43,807 bases of DNA from Thermoplasmatota archaeon (lineage in GTDB: Archaea; Thermoplasmatota; E2; DHVEG-1): positions 1-43,807 of the forward strand of contig JAUXAU010000018.1 in the NCBI GenBank assembly GCA_030619765.1. The letters are read 5' to 3'. How positions within the stretch are numbered: position 1 is the stretch's first letter; each line of letters starts with the position of its first letter. The notes beneath the pieces were generated by a model. It did no database searches and was not told the origin of the DNA. It worked only from the letters and a program-made list of their open reading frames with translations. Of this stretch, positions 6,310 to 14,668 are shown piece after piece. The position numbers and the translations under genes were made by a program.

Positions 6310-7470
6310 ATGATAAAAAAGACTCGTAAGAAAAGTAGAAAAAAGTCTCGAATTGAGAGAGCTCAACTTATTTTGAAAGCTGGTAAATATCCTATAAAGG
6401 TAGGTAAAGACGCATATTATGTTCCTTCTCAGTCAAGAAAGGACAAATATTTTGTTATGAAGAATCAAGATGGTTGGAGTTGTGGTTGTTTAGATTTTTT
6501 ACATAGACACACTCTTTGTAAACATATTTATGCAGTGATTCTTTGGAAAAGTCAAGAGAATAAACCTCTTCAAGAACCCGAAAAAGATGTAGAGCAAGAA
6601 GAAGGAGTTTATTGTAAATTTTGTAAATCTGTAAATATCATTAAATACGGTAAATCAGGGAGAAGACAAGCCTATTGGTGTAAAGACTGTAATAGAAAGT
6701 TTGTAAACAATGAACATTATGAGAAGATGAAATATGATTCTAAGATTATCGCTCTTACTTTAGATCTGTATTTCAAGGGAATTTCACTTAGAAAGATTGC
6801 AGATCATCTTAAACAATTTTATGAGTTAAACATTAGACATGTTACAGTCTATAATTGGATTGTAAAATACATAGGAATCATTGACGCATATGTTAAAACA
6901 CTAGAGCCACAAGAACTCTCTGACGTATGGCATATTGATGAAATGAAGATTAAGTTTGCTGGTGACTGGAACTGGCTTTGGAATGCAATGGATGAAGGAA
7001 CAAGATACCAATTATCTGAATATATTTCAAAAGAGAAATATATCGAAGATGCAAGGAAAGCATTTCAGAAGGCAAAAAACAACGGTCGACATCATAGACC
7101 TAAATATATCATTACTGATGGTTTGCCAAGTTATATAAGGGCGATTAAGAAAGAGTTTGCACCATCAGTAACAAGGATTAAACATATCCACAATGTAGGC
7201 ATTAAAGATCAAGTTAACAACAACGTTTTGGAGAGACTTCATGGTACTGTTCGTGAGCGGAATAAGGTTCAACGTGGACTTAAAAAAGTGGATACACAAA
7301 TTATTAACGGACAGAGAATTTATTATAATTTCATTAGACCACATCAAGCATTAGGGGGAGCAACTCCGTCACAGGTAGCTGGTGTTGATCTCCCTCTTGG
7401 CAATAATAAGTGGTTGGAATTGATGAAGAAATCGCTTAGCGACAAAACAAATTTACCAACCAAGAATTAA
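6310..7470 (+). CDS. IS6/IS240-type transposase with SWIM zinc finger
   Basis: The 386-aa protein has three parts. A SWIM finger (Cys58, Cys60, Cys70, His72) is followed by a zinc ribbon (Cys102, Cys105, Cys124, Cys127) and then a DDE integrase-fold domain: Asp210 in WHIDE, Asp270 in ITDG, Glu308 in NNVLERLHGT, with YYNFIRPHQAL near 338-348. The last two parts match the other two transposases here; the SWIM part is extra and probably aids DNA or protein contact. It cuts and joins the element's ends. The gene looks intact. I could not define clean terminal inverted repeats. Confidence 0.85.
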   Translation: MIKKTRKKSRKKSRIERAQLILKAGKYPIKVGKDAYYVPSQSRKDKYFVMKNQDGWSCGCLDFLHRHTLCKHIYAVILWKSQENKPLQEPEKDVEQEEGVYCKFCKSVNIIKYGKSGRRQAYWCKDCNRKFVNNEHYEKMKYDSKIIALTLDLYFKGISLRKIADHLKQFYELNIRHVTVYNWIVKYIGIIDAYVKTLEPQELSDVWHIDEMKIKFAGDWNWLWNAMDEGTRYQLSEYISKEKYIEDARKAFQKAKNNGRHHRPKYIITDGLPSYIRAIKKEFAPSVTRIKHIHNVGIKDQVNNNVLERLHGTVRERNKVQRGLKKVDTQIINGQRIYYNFIRPHQALGGATPSQVAGVDLPLGNNKWLELMKKSLSDKTNLPTKN

Positions 7471-7525
7471 CAAAAATGTCGACATACATAAAATTAAAAC
7501 GTTTTTATTACTACCTCTGTTGGTT

Positions 7526-7876
7526 ATGATATTCACAATCACAAATAAAGAATCGATTTTAAATGATGAAAATCTTTCTTGGTTAAAAAGAGAAATAAAA
7601 AATCCAGCTATAGAAACAATTGTCTTATTTGGTTCTTACTTAAGAAATAAAGAAAAAGCTAAGGACATTGATATATTAATCATTAGTGATAAATTTAAAT
7701 TTGAAAATTTTCATGAAAGGTATAAGTTATTTACACTCCCAAAATCGAAATATTATTTTGATCTATTTTGTTATACAAGAGAGGAGTTTATGGAAATATT
7801 TAATAATCATCCCTTGATTAATAACATAAAAAAATCATTCGTTGTATTAAAGGGGAATATTAATGGATTATTCTGA
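7526..7876 (+). CDS. MNT-type minimal nucleotidyltransferase
   Basis: The 116-aa protein (from ATG 7526) has the Pol-beta nucleotidyltransferase signature: GS at 36-37, ten residues, then D-I-D at 48-50, with a third acid at Asp79 (YYFDLFCY). MntA-like enzymes of this size AMPylate or otherwise nucleotidylate a partner, usually a HEPN RNase. Here the overlapping downstream gene (14-nt overlap) encodes a 377-aa protein that is not an obvious HEPN. All three catalytic acids are present, so the enzyme is probably active. Confidence 0.8.
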   Translation: MIFTITNKESILNDENLSWLKREIKNPAIETIVLFGSYLRNKEKAKDIDILIISDKFKFENFHERYKLFTLPKSKYYFDLFCYTREEFMEIFNNHPLINNIKKSFVVLKGNINGLF

Positions 7877-8996
7877 GTTACAACAAATCTACAATAAAAG
7901 TTTTGAAAATGTTGATTCTTTATCAAGAAAATTTAAATTGGATTGGAAGGAAGGAGTGATACTTTCTGAATCTACATCTCAGTTGTATCAATTTATGGAA
8001 TTGTATTTTGATCAAATCGATAAAAATGAATTAGCCCTCATTGAGGAAAAAATTGATTTTTATATCAGTTCTCTCGCAAGAGATTCTCATTCAAATGTTT
8101 TAAACATATATTATTTCAATAAAAACAAAAGCAATCACTATAATTATCTGACCTCAACATTTTATTCGTTGAATCTCCAATTTAAATTTTTTAAAGATAA
8201 TTTAAGACTTGATAGTACAATGTGGAAATATTTTCAAAGAGACATTGTGTATTTTCCGACCGCACTTAAACAAAAATTTGAAGAAGTTTCAGGTCCAGAA
8301 AGAACTAGTCTTTTCTTTTTATTATTGGCATCAATAGAGTCAATAAACAGTTCTTTAATTGCTGGAGACCAAGAGTTTCAAAAAAATATGCAATCAATCT
8401 TTGACCAATTGAAAACCCTACTTAATGAGATGTTGGATTCAGAAAAAGAGCTAGGTTCATTAATTGAATCTTCACCTGGTTTTTTAGTATATCTTCATTT
8501 CTTTGATGGAGTAATAGATGGATTGATTATAAATTCAAAAATTCGTGGTCGAATAAAGGATGAAATTAAATCTTTAAATTTTAAAAAAATTAGCCCTAAA
8601 ACACTTGCATTTTATTTACTAAATCAAATAAGAATAAGGAAAGGAGTAGATAAAGAAATTGAATGCATTTATGAAGACAATGAAGACGAACTTGAGAATA
8701 ACTATCCTCATCTGAATTTTTTTATTTCAGCTTCCGTCCGATTTAAAGATGAAAACGAAAAGTTCATTGGAATTGATATTGATTTTGATAAAATTAATGA
8801 AAATCAATTAAAGATTGTTATTAAAGTTTTAACTGAGAAAAAAGAACTTAAAAAAGAACATGAAACTTTAGAAAAAATTGGTAAAATAATTGATTGGGGT
8901 GCTAGATTAGAGAATATTACAAAATGGTATAATGCAATTCCAATTGGAATAAGAGCTTTAGTTTTTGGTACAATTTTAAAAGTAATGTATGAATAA
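7863..8996 (+). CDS. Large unknown partner of nucleotidyltransferase
   Basis: The 377-aa protein is acidic and mostly helical in the first 220 residues, with a strand-rich region near 270-320 and a final hydrophobic helix. I see no R-x4-6-H HEPN motif in convincing context and no catalytic motif. The gene overlaps the nucleotidyltransferase by 14 nt, so they are translated together and probably interact as toxin and modifier or as a defence pair. The function is unknown. Confidence 0.55.
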   Translation: MDYSELQQIYNKSFENVDSLSRKFKLDWKEGVILSESTSQLYQFMELYFDQIDKNELALIEEKIDFYISSLARDSHSNVLNIYYFNKNKSNHYNYLTSTFYSLNLQFKFFKDNLRLDSTMWKYFQRDIVYFPTALKQKFEEVSGPERTSLFFLLLASIESINSSLIAGDQEFQKNMQSIFDQLKTLLNEMLDSEKELGSLIESSPGFLVYLHFFDGVIDGLIINSKIRGRIKDEIKSLNFKKISPKTLAFYLLNQIRIRKGVDKEIECIYEDNEDELENNYPHLNFFISASVRFKDENEKFIGIDIDFDKINENQLKIVIKVLTEKKELKKEHETLEKIGKIIDWGARLENITKWYNAIPIGIRALVFGTILKVMYE

Positions 8997-9007
8997 GTCG
9001 TAAGCTT

Positions 9008-9093
9008 ATACCAACCATAATTGAACAACCAAGATTTACCAACCATCATTTGAACAGTACCACATTTTGGTTGGTAAGATGAGGTTGGTATTG
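9008..9093. repeat. Tripartite repeat element i (ACCAACC units)
   Basis: Left units ACCAACCATAATTGAAC, AACCAAGATTT and ACCAACCATCATTTGAAC are followed by a core (AGTACCACATTTT) and right units GGTTGGTAAGATGA and GGTTGGTATTGAAT. The left and right units are inverted, so two nested stems can form (ATACCAACC/GGTTGGTAT and TTACCAACCA/TGGTTGGTAA, the second with a short mismatch at its loop side). It follows the stop of the 377-aa gene by about 10 nt. Confidence 0.5.
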
Positions 9094-9145
9094 AATACAT
9101 TTAGAAAGGTGACATTTAAATATCAACAACAAAATTCTTTGTCAC

Positions 9146-9607
9146 ATGAAAAATTACAGACTCATAGCAGGAATTCTGATAGTTATAGTTGTAATTCTTC
9201 TTACAGTAATCTTTCAATTATTAGGCAGATTTGATATTATGGAAAGCTTTTCAGATATTTGGATTTTAATTGCTGCAATTCTATTAGGAATTGCATCTAA
9301 TTTGATTACAGGTGCAGTTAAAAAGAAATATTCTTTGGATTTATCACATCTAGTAGTTCATTATTCATCAAGAAATGATATGCCAAATAAGCCAAATACT
9401 TCACGACCTAGGTATGTTATAAATAATGAAACAAAGGAGGCATATTGGGTATCAACACCTATACACGATTTGCTTAGTAAAGGTAAAATACAATGGCACA
9501 CCCATGATAATGAAAAAGCACTTCATAATTATCTTAGGGAAAATGACATCCATCTCAACAATCGTGATGGGATGTTTAAAGAATTAGGAATGAAGAGTGA
9601 TTCTTAA
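9146..9607 (+). CDS. Two-helix membrane protein with soluble C-terminal domain
   Basis: The 153-aa protein has two N-terminal hydrophobic helices (about 7-26 and 37-56) and then about 95 polar residues, including many His and Asn near the end. The tail is likely cytoplasmic. I recognise no family. It lies alone between a tripartite repeat and a decayed IS6-type element, so it may be cargo. Confidence 0.5.
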   Translation: MKNYRLIAGILIVIVVILLTVIFQLLGRFDIMESFSDIWILIAAILLGIASNLITGAVKKKYSLDLSHLVVHYSSRNDMPNKPNTSRPRYVINNETKEAYWVSTPIHDLLSKGKIQWHTHDNEKALHNYLRENDIHLNNRDGMFKELGMKSDS

Positions 9608-9621
9608 GAGATTGTTAATTA

Positions 9622-9745
9622 TCCAACAGGAGTACTTTCACCTACCCAACAGAAGAGTTTATAAGGGATGAGAACCATATATAATTAGCTAAATAAAATT
9701 GACCAAGGGAAGCGTTAACTTCCCAAGGTCGAGGAGCTGATAAAT
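9622..9745 (+). pseudogene. Decayed 5' part of IS6-type transposase
   Basis: Translation with stops gives QQEYFHLPNRRVYKG, matching QQEYFQSPYDRVYK of the copy at 14669. The segment around 9701-9730, which forms a hairpin (GACC..GGGAAG / CTTCCC..GGTC), matches the hairpin-containing stretch at 14807-14836. The original N-terminal coding part has therefore been lost to stops and deletions. The remaining frame opens at 9746. Confidence 0.6.
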
Positions 9746-10654
9746 ATGGTATCAACCCCCGAGAAGAAGATAGAAGAAGTATGTGATAAACCTTTTTGTT
9801 GTAAGTTTTGTGGTTCTGAGAACTACATGAAATATGGTAAGAGGAAAGGAACTCAAAACTATATGTGTAAGGATTGTGGAAAGAAATTTGTAGACAATCT
9901 ACATTTTGAACATATGAAGGCAAATCCCAAGATAATCTGTTTAGTGTTAGACTTGTATTTCAAAGGAGTTTCTTTGAGAAAGATAGCAGACCATCTTAAA
10001 CAATTCCATGAGTTGAAGTTATCTCATGTATCAATATTGAGATGGATTGAGAAGTATGTTGAGATTATGGATAAGTATGTATCACAGTTTAAACCTAAAT
10101 TAGGAACAGTTTGGCATGTAGATGAAATGATGGTAGATATACACGGAGATTGGCATTACTTGTGGAATGTAATGGATGAGTTTACTAGGTTCCACTTAGC
10201 ATCTGTTATATCTAAGGAACGTAGAATTATTGATGCAAGAAAAGCATTTAGGGTTGCCAAGAGAAATAGTCATGGAGATAAACCTAGATGTATAGTTACA
10301 GATGGTTTACAATCATATAAAAAAGCAATTAATAAAGAATTTAAGATAGTGAGTAAAGAGACTATTCATGTAAGTAATGTGGGTATCAGAGGTAAACAGT
10401 ATAGGAATACCAAGTTTGACAATAACCTAGTAGAGAGATTACATGGAACAGTTAGGGAAAGGAACAAAACACAGAGGGGACTAGAGAAGGAGAAATCTGT
10501 ATTTGTCAAGGGACACCAGTTATACTATAACTTCATTCGACCACATGAAGGATTGAGTGGATATACCCCTGCTGAATTTTCACAGATTAAACTTGATTTA
10601 GGTACGAGTAAATGGAAAATGTTATTGGATAAATCGTTAAGTGAGGGGGATTAA
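9746..10654 (+). CDS. IS6/IS240-type transposase, 5'-truncated
   Basis: The 302-aa frame has a zinc ribbon (Cys19, Cys22, Cys41, Cys44), then the DDE domain with Asp126 (WHVDE), Asp186 (VTDG) and Glu230 (NNLVERLHGT), and YYNFIRPHEGL near the end. All catalytic residues are kept. Compared with the copy at 14669 it lacks about 68 N-terminal residues, which survive only as a decayed leader. It may still be active from ATG 9746 or be a recent pseudogene. Confidence 0.75.
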   Translation: MVSTPEKKIEEVCDKPFCCKFCGSENYMKYGKRKGTQNYMCKDCGKKFVDNLHFEHMKANPKIICLVLDLYFKGVSLRKIADHLKQFHELKLSHVSILRWIEKYVEIMDKYVSQFKPKLGTVWHVDEMMVDIHGDWHYLWNVMDEFTRFHLASVISKERRIIDARKAFRVAKRNSHGDKPRCIVTDGLQSYKKAINKEFKIVSKETIHVSNVGIRGKQYRNTKFDNNLVERLHGTVRERNKTQRGLEKEKSVFVKGHQLYYNFIRPHEGLSGYTPAEFSQIKLDLGTSKWKMLLDKSLSEGD

Positions 10655-11116
10655 TTTAAGGAGAAAGTAACTTCATCATATGAGGAATGAAAAAGGACAT
10701 TAGGGAGTGACTTGTATCTACATTAAGCCTTACCTTGTCACCCCCCACATATGGCCACAGACGTGGTACTCTGTTCCTCGACCAATCTCAGCTATTATCT
10801 GAGAATTTTGAGCAGGCTCACGATAGAAACTACAAACTTTGTGCTGAGCACAATGATATTTGTAACGCTTTCAATCGCCTTGATTCTTTTTATCATTCCT
10901 GTCGCTCCATGCGTGTATCTACATCATCACATACAGGCATCTCAGGGAGATGTGATAAACGCATGAGAATACTCGTAGAAAAGGATTATGATGGAGTTGC
11001 CTCCAAATTATAAAGTGTCTCCTGATATTAAAACTATCACTTATGTGTATGGTATATCTGCAATCGATAAACAAATATATCAGTTCTGCATTATTAATAT
11101 GAAGAGGGGGAAAGTT
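10655..11116. other. Intergenic stretch, no confident gene
   Basis: The stretch has higher GC than its surroundings. One frame (10751-10966) would give a 71-residue protein with a single hydrophobic helix, starting MATDVVLCSS, but it lacks a clear ribosome site and overlaps another open frame. A 15-base stretch (AGGAGAAAGTAACTT, about 10659-10673) also occurs inside the second group II intron, possibly by chance or from an old intron remnant. Confidence 0.3.
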
Positions 11117-11941
11117 ATGAAAAGAAATAACCTCATCAAGAAAGGAGTAGTAGTTGCTGTTATTCTCTTGTTCATTGGACTTGCTTTAGCACCATCAATT
11201 AATGCTACTATTCTTAAAACAACAGATAATAATCATTTAAGTGAAATTACTTCAATGATTATTTGTTCAGATGGAATAAAATCCTATAAAATAAAGATAA
11301 GTGATGCAGAAGCTGAGGGGGTAAATAAATTATTAGACAATATTGGAACAAAATTTGTTGATGTTACTTCACGGGAAGAATGTAATATTATCTTTGAAGA
11401 AGCATTAATTGAACTTGATAAGTATGGTTTATTAGGGGGAAATAGCGTAAAAGATGTAATTAAAATAATTAATACTGGAGACAATCCCTATTCAATTAAT
11501 GGGCAATCAACTCATACTAATTTTCTAGGTTCGATTGGTATTAGATTTTATGAATTGGAAAAAGAATATGATGGGGACTTAGGTGTTTTTTTTGATAGAA
11601 TGTGGCAGATGTTTTTTCATTTCTATAATATCATAAGATGTAGGGTTTATTCAAGTAGTTGGATAACATTTGGTTATGCAGTAGGTAAATGGGATGGCGC
11701 TATCTATAGATGGATACCAACAGTGGGTAATATTACAATTGTCAGTTCTGAAGGAGAAGAGGAGTTTAATGATGAATTTTATGGCCAGATAGATACTTTA
11801 TGGGTGGATGGATATGTTCCACCATTTACAATTAGGCAGTATTGTGTTGGTGTTACTGGTTTTAAAGGGATAAATATCGGTGATTACTATTTTGGGTCTG
11901 CTAAAGAGGTAAATATTGATATTAATCATCCAGATATATAG
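11117..11941 (+). CDS. Exported protein, paralog of the 18.9-kb exported protein
   Basis: The 274-aa product starts MKRNNLIKKG and has a signal peptide (to about residue 27). ATG 11117 is preceded by a strong GAGGGGG motif (11104-11110). A helical region with LLDNIGTKF and EEALIELDKYGLL matches LFDNINRKL and HEAIVELNRLGLL of the protein encoded at 18887-19813, and both end with an EFYG... and GFTG/DFTG-type beta-rich domain. It is probably secreted or surface-bound. The function of this lineage-type family is unknown. Confidence 0.65.
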   Translation: MKRNNLIKKGVVVAVILLFIGLALAPSINATILKTTDNNHLSEITSMIICSDGIKSYKIKISDAEAEGVNKLLDNIGTKFVDVTSREECNIIFEEALIELDKYGLLGGNSVKDVIKIINTGDNPYSINGQSTHTNFLGSIGIRFYELEKEYDGDLGVFFDRMWQMFFHFYNIIRCRVYSSSWITFGYAVGKWDGAIYRWIPTVGNITIVSSEGEEEFNDEFYGQIDTLWVDGYVPPFTIRQYCVGVTGFKGINIGDYYFGSAKEVNIDINHPDI

Positions 11942-12062
11942 TAAAAATTGGCAGTAAATAGATAAAGAGATTCAATCACTCTAACAATCTGTTTTAATGT
12001 TTGTAATTTTGTGAATTTTATATAACAAATGTTTAACCAAAAGATTATTAATTGGAGTTTTT

Positions 12063-12302
12063 ATGAATATATGGGAGAAAATAAAATCATTCTTCAAGGA
12101 GACATTCAGAATGTCAAAAGATGATGAGGAATTAACTTGGGTAGATTATGCATTGGCATTCATAAGTGGAGCAGCAATTGGTTATGTAATAGCAAAAGCA
12201 TTATCTGGAGGTAAGGAAGAATATGAGTGCCCCAACTGTCATCTTATATTTGAAGGGAAACTGAAAACTTGTCCAAGGTGCAATTCTATATTTAGGTGGT
12301 AA
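12063..12302 (+). CDS. Membrane protein with C-terminal zinc ribbon
   Basis: The 79-aa product has an amphipathic start, one hydrophobic helix (about 28-47) and a C-terminal rubredoxin-like ribbon with CPNC (about 57-60) and CPRC (about 71-74). The ribbon would be cytoplasmic. The next gene's ATG (12308) follows 5 nt after the stop, so the two are co-transcribed. Function unknown. Confidence 0.65.
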   Translation: MNIWEKIKSFFKETFRMSKDDEELTWVDYALAFISGAAIGYVIAKALSGGKEEYECPNCHLIFEGKLKTCPRCNSIFRW

Positions 12303-12307
12303 TCTTC

Positions 12308-12565
12308 ATGGCAAAGTCAAATCCAAAAGAATTTGATATGAGCAAGATTCCATCAAAATTAAAACAGAAATTCTTTAATTCTGACCTACTTAAAATAATA
12401 GCTTTTGCAATGTTGTTAATTTTTGCTTTGCTAATTGTTATTACAATCTGTGTTATTAATAATCATCATGATTTTGCAAATCAAATATGGATTTTTACTG
12501 AGAGATTGATTTGGGCTGTTTTTGGTGCTATGTTCTCAGCAGTTGGTATTAAATTAAAATCTTAA
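12308..12565 (+). CDS. Small two-helix membrane protein
   Basis: The 85-aa product (from ATG 12308) has a polar N-terminus and two hydrophobic helices (about 27-49 and 60-80). An upstream in-frame GTG at 12296 is inside the previous gene. It pairs with the zinc-ribbon membrane protein. No family is recognised. Confidence 0.55.
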   Translation: MAKSNPKEFDMSKIPSKLKQKFFNSDLLKIIAFAMLLIFALLIVITICVINNHHDFANQIWIFTERLIWAVFGAMFSAVGIKLKS

Positions 12566-12569
12566 CACT

Positions 12570-12685
12570 AAACCAACCCTTATGTACCAACCCGAATGTA
12601 ACAACCATGGATGGAACGGAACCCGATAAAGGGTTCTGGTCTATGTTGGTGTGGTCGAATTGGTGTGGTGCAGGGGGTGGGGTGA
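12570..12685. repeat. Tripartite repeat element ii
   Basis: Left units ACCAACCCTTATGT, ACCAACCCGAATGT and AACAACCATGGATGG are followed by the core GAACCCGATAAAGGGTTC, a perfect hairpin with GATAAA loop. Right units follow: TGGTCTATGTTGGTG, TGGTCGAATTGGTG and TGGTGCAGGGGGTG. The left and right units are partly complementary. It lies 5 nt after the stop of the gene at 12308. Confidence 0.55.
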
Positions 12686-12717
12686 CTGAATAAGTCTAAG
12701 GGAATATTTAATCCACC

Positions 12718-12909
12718 TTATGAAGAATGCTTTATTATCCAGACCATTACAACGTATAAAAAACATGCCAATCCAATATATATAAAATATCCATTATCAA
12801 GATGCGATGTTTCAGGATATAATGCAGTAGTTATTAGAATAATTCCAATAACTATCAAAATTGTCATCGTTCTTTTACCAAAAAAAATATTTGCTATAGG
12901 TATTGGCAT
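12718..12909 (-). CDS. Small two-helix membrane protein
   Basis: From ATG 12909 the product is 63 aa with two hydrophobic helices and a short basic end. The frame is open upstream to 12966, but a GGTGAA motif just before 12909 favours the shorter form. It diverges from the DUF pair at 13112. No family is recognised. Confidence 0.45.
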   Translation of the reverse strand: MPIPIANIFFGKRTMTILIVIGIILITTALYPETSHLDNGYFIYIGLACFLYVVMVWIIKHSS

Positions 12910-13072
12910 TTTTTCACCAATGCTAGATTTAAATACTTTATTATATAATTTTTGTACTTTCAACAATCCTCATTTTGATTTTATAAAGGATAACGAAATT
13001 GGATGCTGGGAGTTTATGAAACAAAAACCCCAACTGTGCAACTCTCAGCAACTTCTTTTTTACTTTGTAATA

Positions 13073-13082
13073 GTTTATATAG
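13073..13082 (+). promoter_or_regulatory. TATA-like box for the 13112 operon
   Basis: A TTTATATAG-type sequence lies about 30-38 nt before ATG 13112. This would place transcription start only a few bases before that codon and argues against the longer open frame that begins at 12920. Confidence 0.5.
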
Positions 13083-13111
13083 TTTTTATTGATAATGATA
13101 AGAGATGGACG

Positions 13112-13645
13112 ATGGAAATAACAGATGATATATTCCAATCCTTTTATTTAGAAGAAAAGGTAATTGATTCTGATGTAGTTTGGAAGCGTTTTGGTGAATC
13201 ATATATAACAGAACATTTGGAAATAATGAATGAAACAATTACCGATTATGAAGTTACTCTTATCGGAAAAGTCGATGACAATAACTATTTTGCTTTTATA
13301 ATTGTCTACAGATATAGAAAAAGTAAGGAATTAGTCAAATATGATAAAACAATACATTCGCCAAATTATATAGATTCCTGCTCAAAACAACAATTAATGA
13401 AACCGCATAAACATAAATTTAAAAAAGGTTGTAAAAAAGATTTAGAAGCAAAAATAATTTCTAACAGTGAAATTGATAGAAATGATGTTAATAAAGCGTT
13501 TTATCAATTCTTAGAAGAATGTAATATACGATTGGAGGGAACTTATATACCCATTATAATTCCACCTGTCGGTACTGGTCAAACGAAAATATTTCAATAT
13601 AGCGATTCTATTTTCAATCATATAAAAGGAGGTGGGAAAAAATGA
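13112..13645 (+). CDS. DUF6978-like protein, first of a two-gene pair
   Basis: The 177-aa protein (from ATG 13112) has a strand-rich middle ending in IIVYRYRKSKELVKYD and then a KPHKHKFKKGC segment, resembling DUF6978 proteins, which carry a His-containing H-x-H-x-Y/F block. Its stop overlaps the next ATG (ATGA at 13642). DUF6978 and DUF1828 genes are, from memory, often neighbours in phage-related islands; that assignment is tentative. A helical C-terminal part precedes a GGGKK end. Confidence 0.5.
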   Translation: MEITDDIFQSFYLEEKVIDSDVVWKRFGESYITEHLEIMNETITDYEVTLIGKVDDNNYFAFIIVYRYRKSKELVKYDKTIHSPNYIDSCSKQQLMKPHKHKFKKGCKKDLEAKIISNSEIDRNDVNKAFYQFLEECNIRLEGTYIPIIIPPVGTGQTKIFQYSDSIFNHIKGGGKK

Positions 13646-14418
13646 TTTGTAAGGGTATTATTAAAAATTATTTAACATTTTTAGAAGAATCTTTTCATAT
13701 CGAAGAAACCCCTAATGGATGTAGAATTATTACACCATTTATTGGATTTAATGGGGAGTCTATTACATTTTACATTGAGCAACAAGAGAATTTCTTAAAA
13801 TTGACAGATAAAGGTAACACATTGATTGATTTAGAAATTAAACATATACAGGTTGATAGTGATAAAGAAAAGGAAATATTTGATGAAATACTTAAGCTAT
13901 ATGAGGTCTATGAAGAAAGTGGTAAAATTGTTGTATATACGGACGAAAATAATTTAGCATATAATTTATCTCTTTATATCAACGCATTACAATCGTTATA
14001 TAGCATGGAATATATGACACCTCCTGCAAGATTAAAACCATTTAATAAAACAGTGCGTGAATATTGTAAATTAAATAAATTAGAACATAAATATTTACTA
14101 CCAATAAAAATAGGGACAATGCCCTATACGATTGATATAATGTCAATTGATTTTAAAAATTTAATTCAAACTGTTGGTACAAGTATTGACGTAAGAAGTC
14201 ATATGCGGACATTTACAAAAGAAAAAATGGTACCATTTCTCACATTGGAGCTCGAAAAATATGCTGAAGAAAAGAAAAAATACTATAGAGTTGCAATTTA
14301 TGAAGATGAATTAAGCTGGGATGATGAATCTTTATTACTTATGACAGATTATAGTGATGATATAATTAAATGGACTGATAGAAAGAAATTAGAACCTTTA
14401 CTTACAGTTAAATCGTAG
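13642..14418 (+). CDS. DUF1828/DUF1829-like protein
   Basis: The 258-aa protein starts with a domain showing RIITPF, ITFYIE, LKLTDKGNTLIDLE, the pattern of DUF1828 (phage-associated). A DUF1829-like C-terminal part of about 130 residues follows, ending with strand-helix elements around VGTSIDVRSHMRTFTKEK. It overlaps the preceding gene by 4 nt. The pair may be a TA-type or defence module; the biochemical role is unknown. Confidence 0.6.
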   Translation: MICKGIIKNYLTFLEESFHIEETPNGCRIITPFIGFNGESITFYIEQQENFLKLTDKGNTLIDLEIKHIQVDSDKEKEIFDEILKLYEVYEESGKIVVYTDENNLAYNLSLYINALQSLYSMEYMTPPARLKPFNKTVREYCKLNKLEHKYLLPIKIGTMPYTIDIMSIDFKNLIQTVGTSIDVRSHMRTFTKEKMVPFLTLELEKYAEEKKKYYRVAIYEDELSWDDESLLLMTDYSDDIIKWTDRKKLEPLLTVKS

Positions 14419-14422
14419 TCTA

Positions 14423-14458
14423 ATTTCATGTGCACAGTTGGGGTAGGACACATGAAAT
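14423..14458. terminator. Inverted repeat after DUF1828 gene
   Basis: ATTTCATGTG (14423-14432) pairs with CACATGAAAT (14449-14458) around a 16-nt loop, five bases after the DUF1828 stop. It may end that transcript or mark the left end of the following IS6-type element. Confidence 0.45.
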
Positions 14459-14582
14459 ATGCACAACCAAGATAAAAACACGAATCGAATACTTTCAATT
14501 AACCAAATTGGGTTTTATATACTAAAAACGCTTTTTCTCCTTTGTTTAAAGCATGCTAACATCCCATCCTATGGGGGAGAAT

Positions 14583-14616
14583 ATAGGAGGTCAAAAACAT
14601 CTCCTTACCCTCCTAT
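14583..14616 (+). terminator. Hairpin plus T-tract upstream of transposase
   Basis: ATAGGAGG (14583-14590) pairs with CCTCCTAT (14609-14616) and is followed directly by a C and seven T. This terminator-like structure lies between a TATA-like TTTTATATACT (about 14514-14524) and ATG 14669, so it could limit read-through into the transposase. Confidence 0.45.
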
Positions 14617-14668
14617 CTTTTTTTCTTTATATGTTTGGGTGTGTTTTCAACAAAAATCTATCATTATC

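Noticed and set aside
10655-10690. Group II intron remnant suggested by AGGAGAAAGTAACTT
   Set aside because: Only about 15 bases match exactly, and no domain V is near. It may be chance.
10735-11013. Overlapping 71- and 92-residue open frames
   Set aside because: Neither has a ribosome site, and the frames overlap each other; the exported gene is supported only from ATG 11117.
12920-13111. Extended N-terminus for the DUF6978-like protein
   Set aside because: The TATA-like box at 13073-13082 lies within this part, so translation must start downstream, at ATG 13112.
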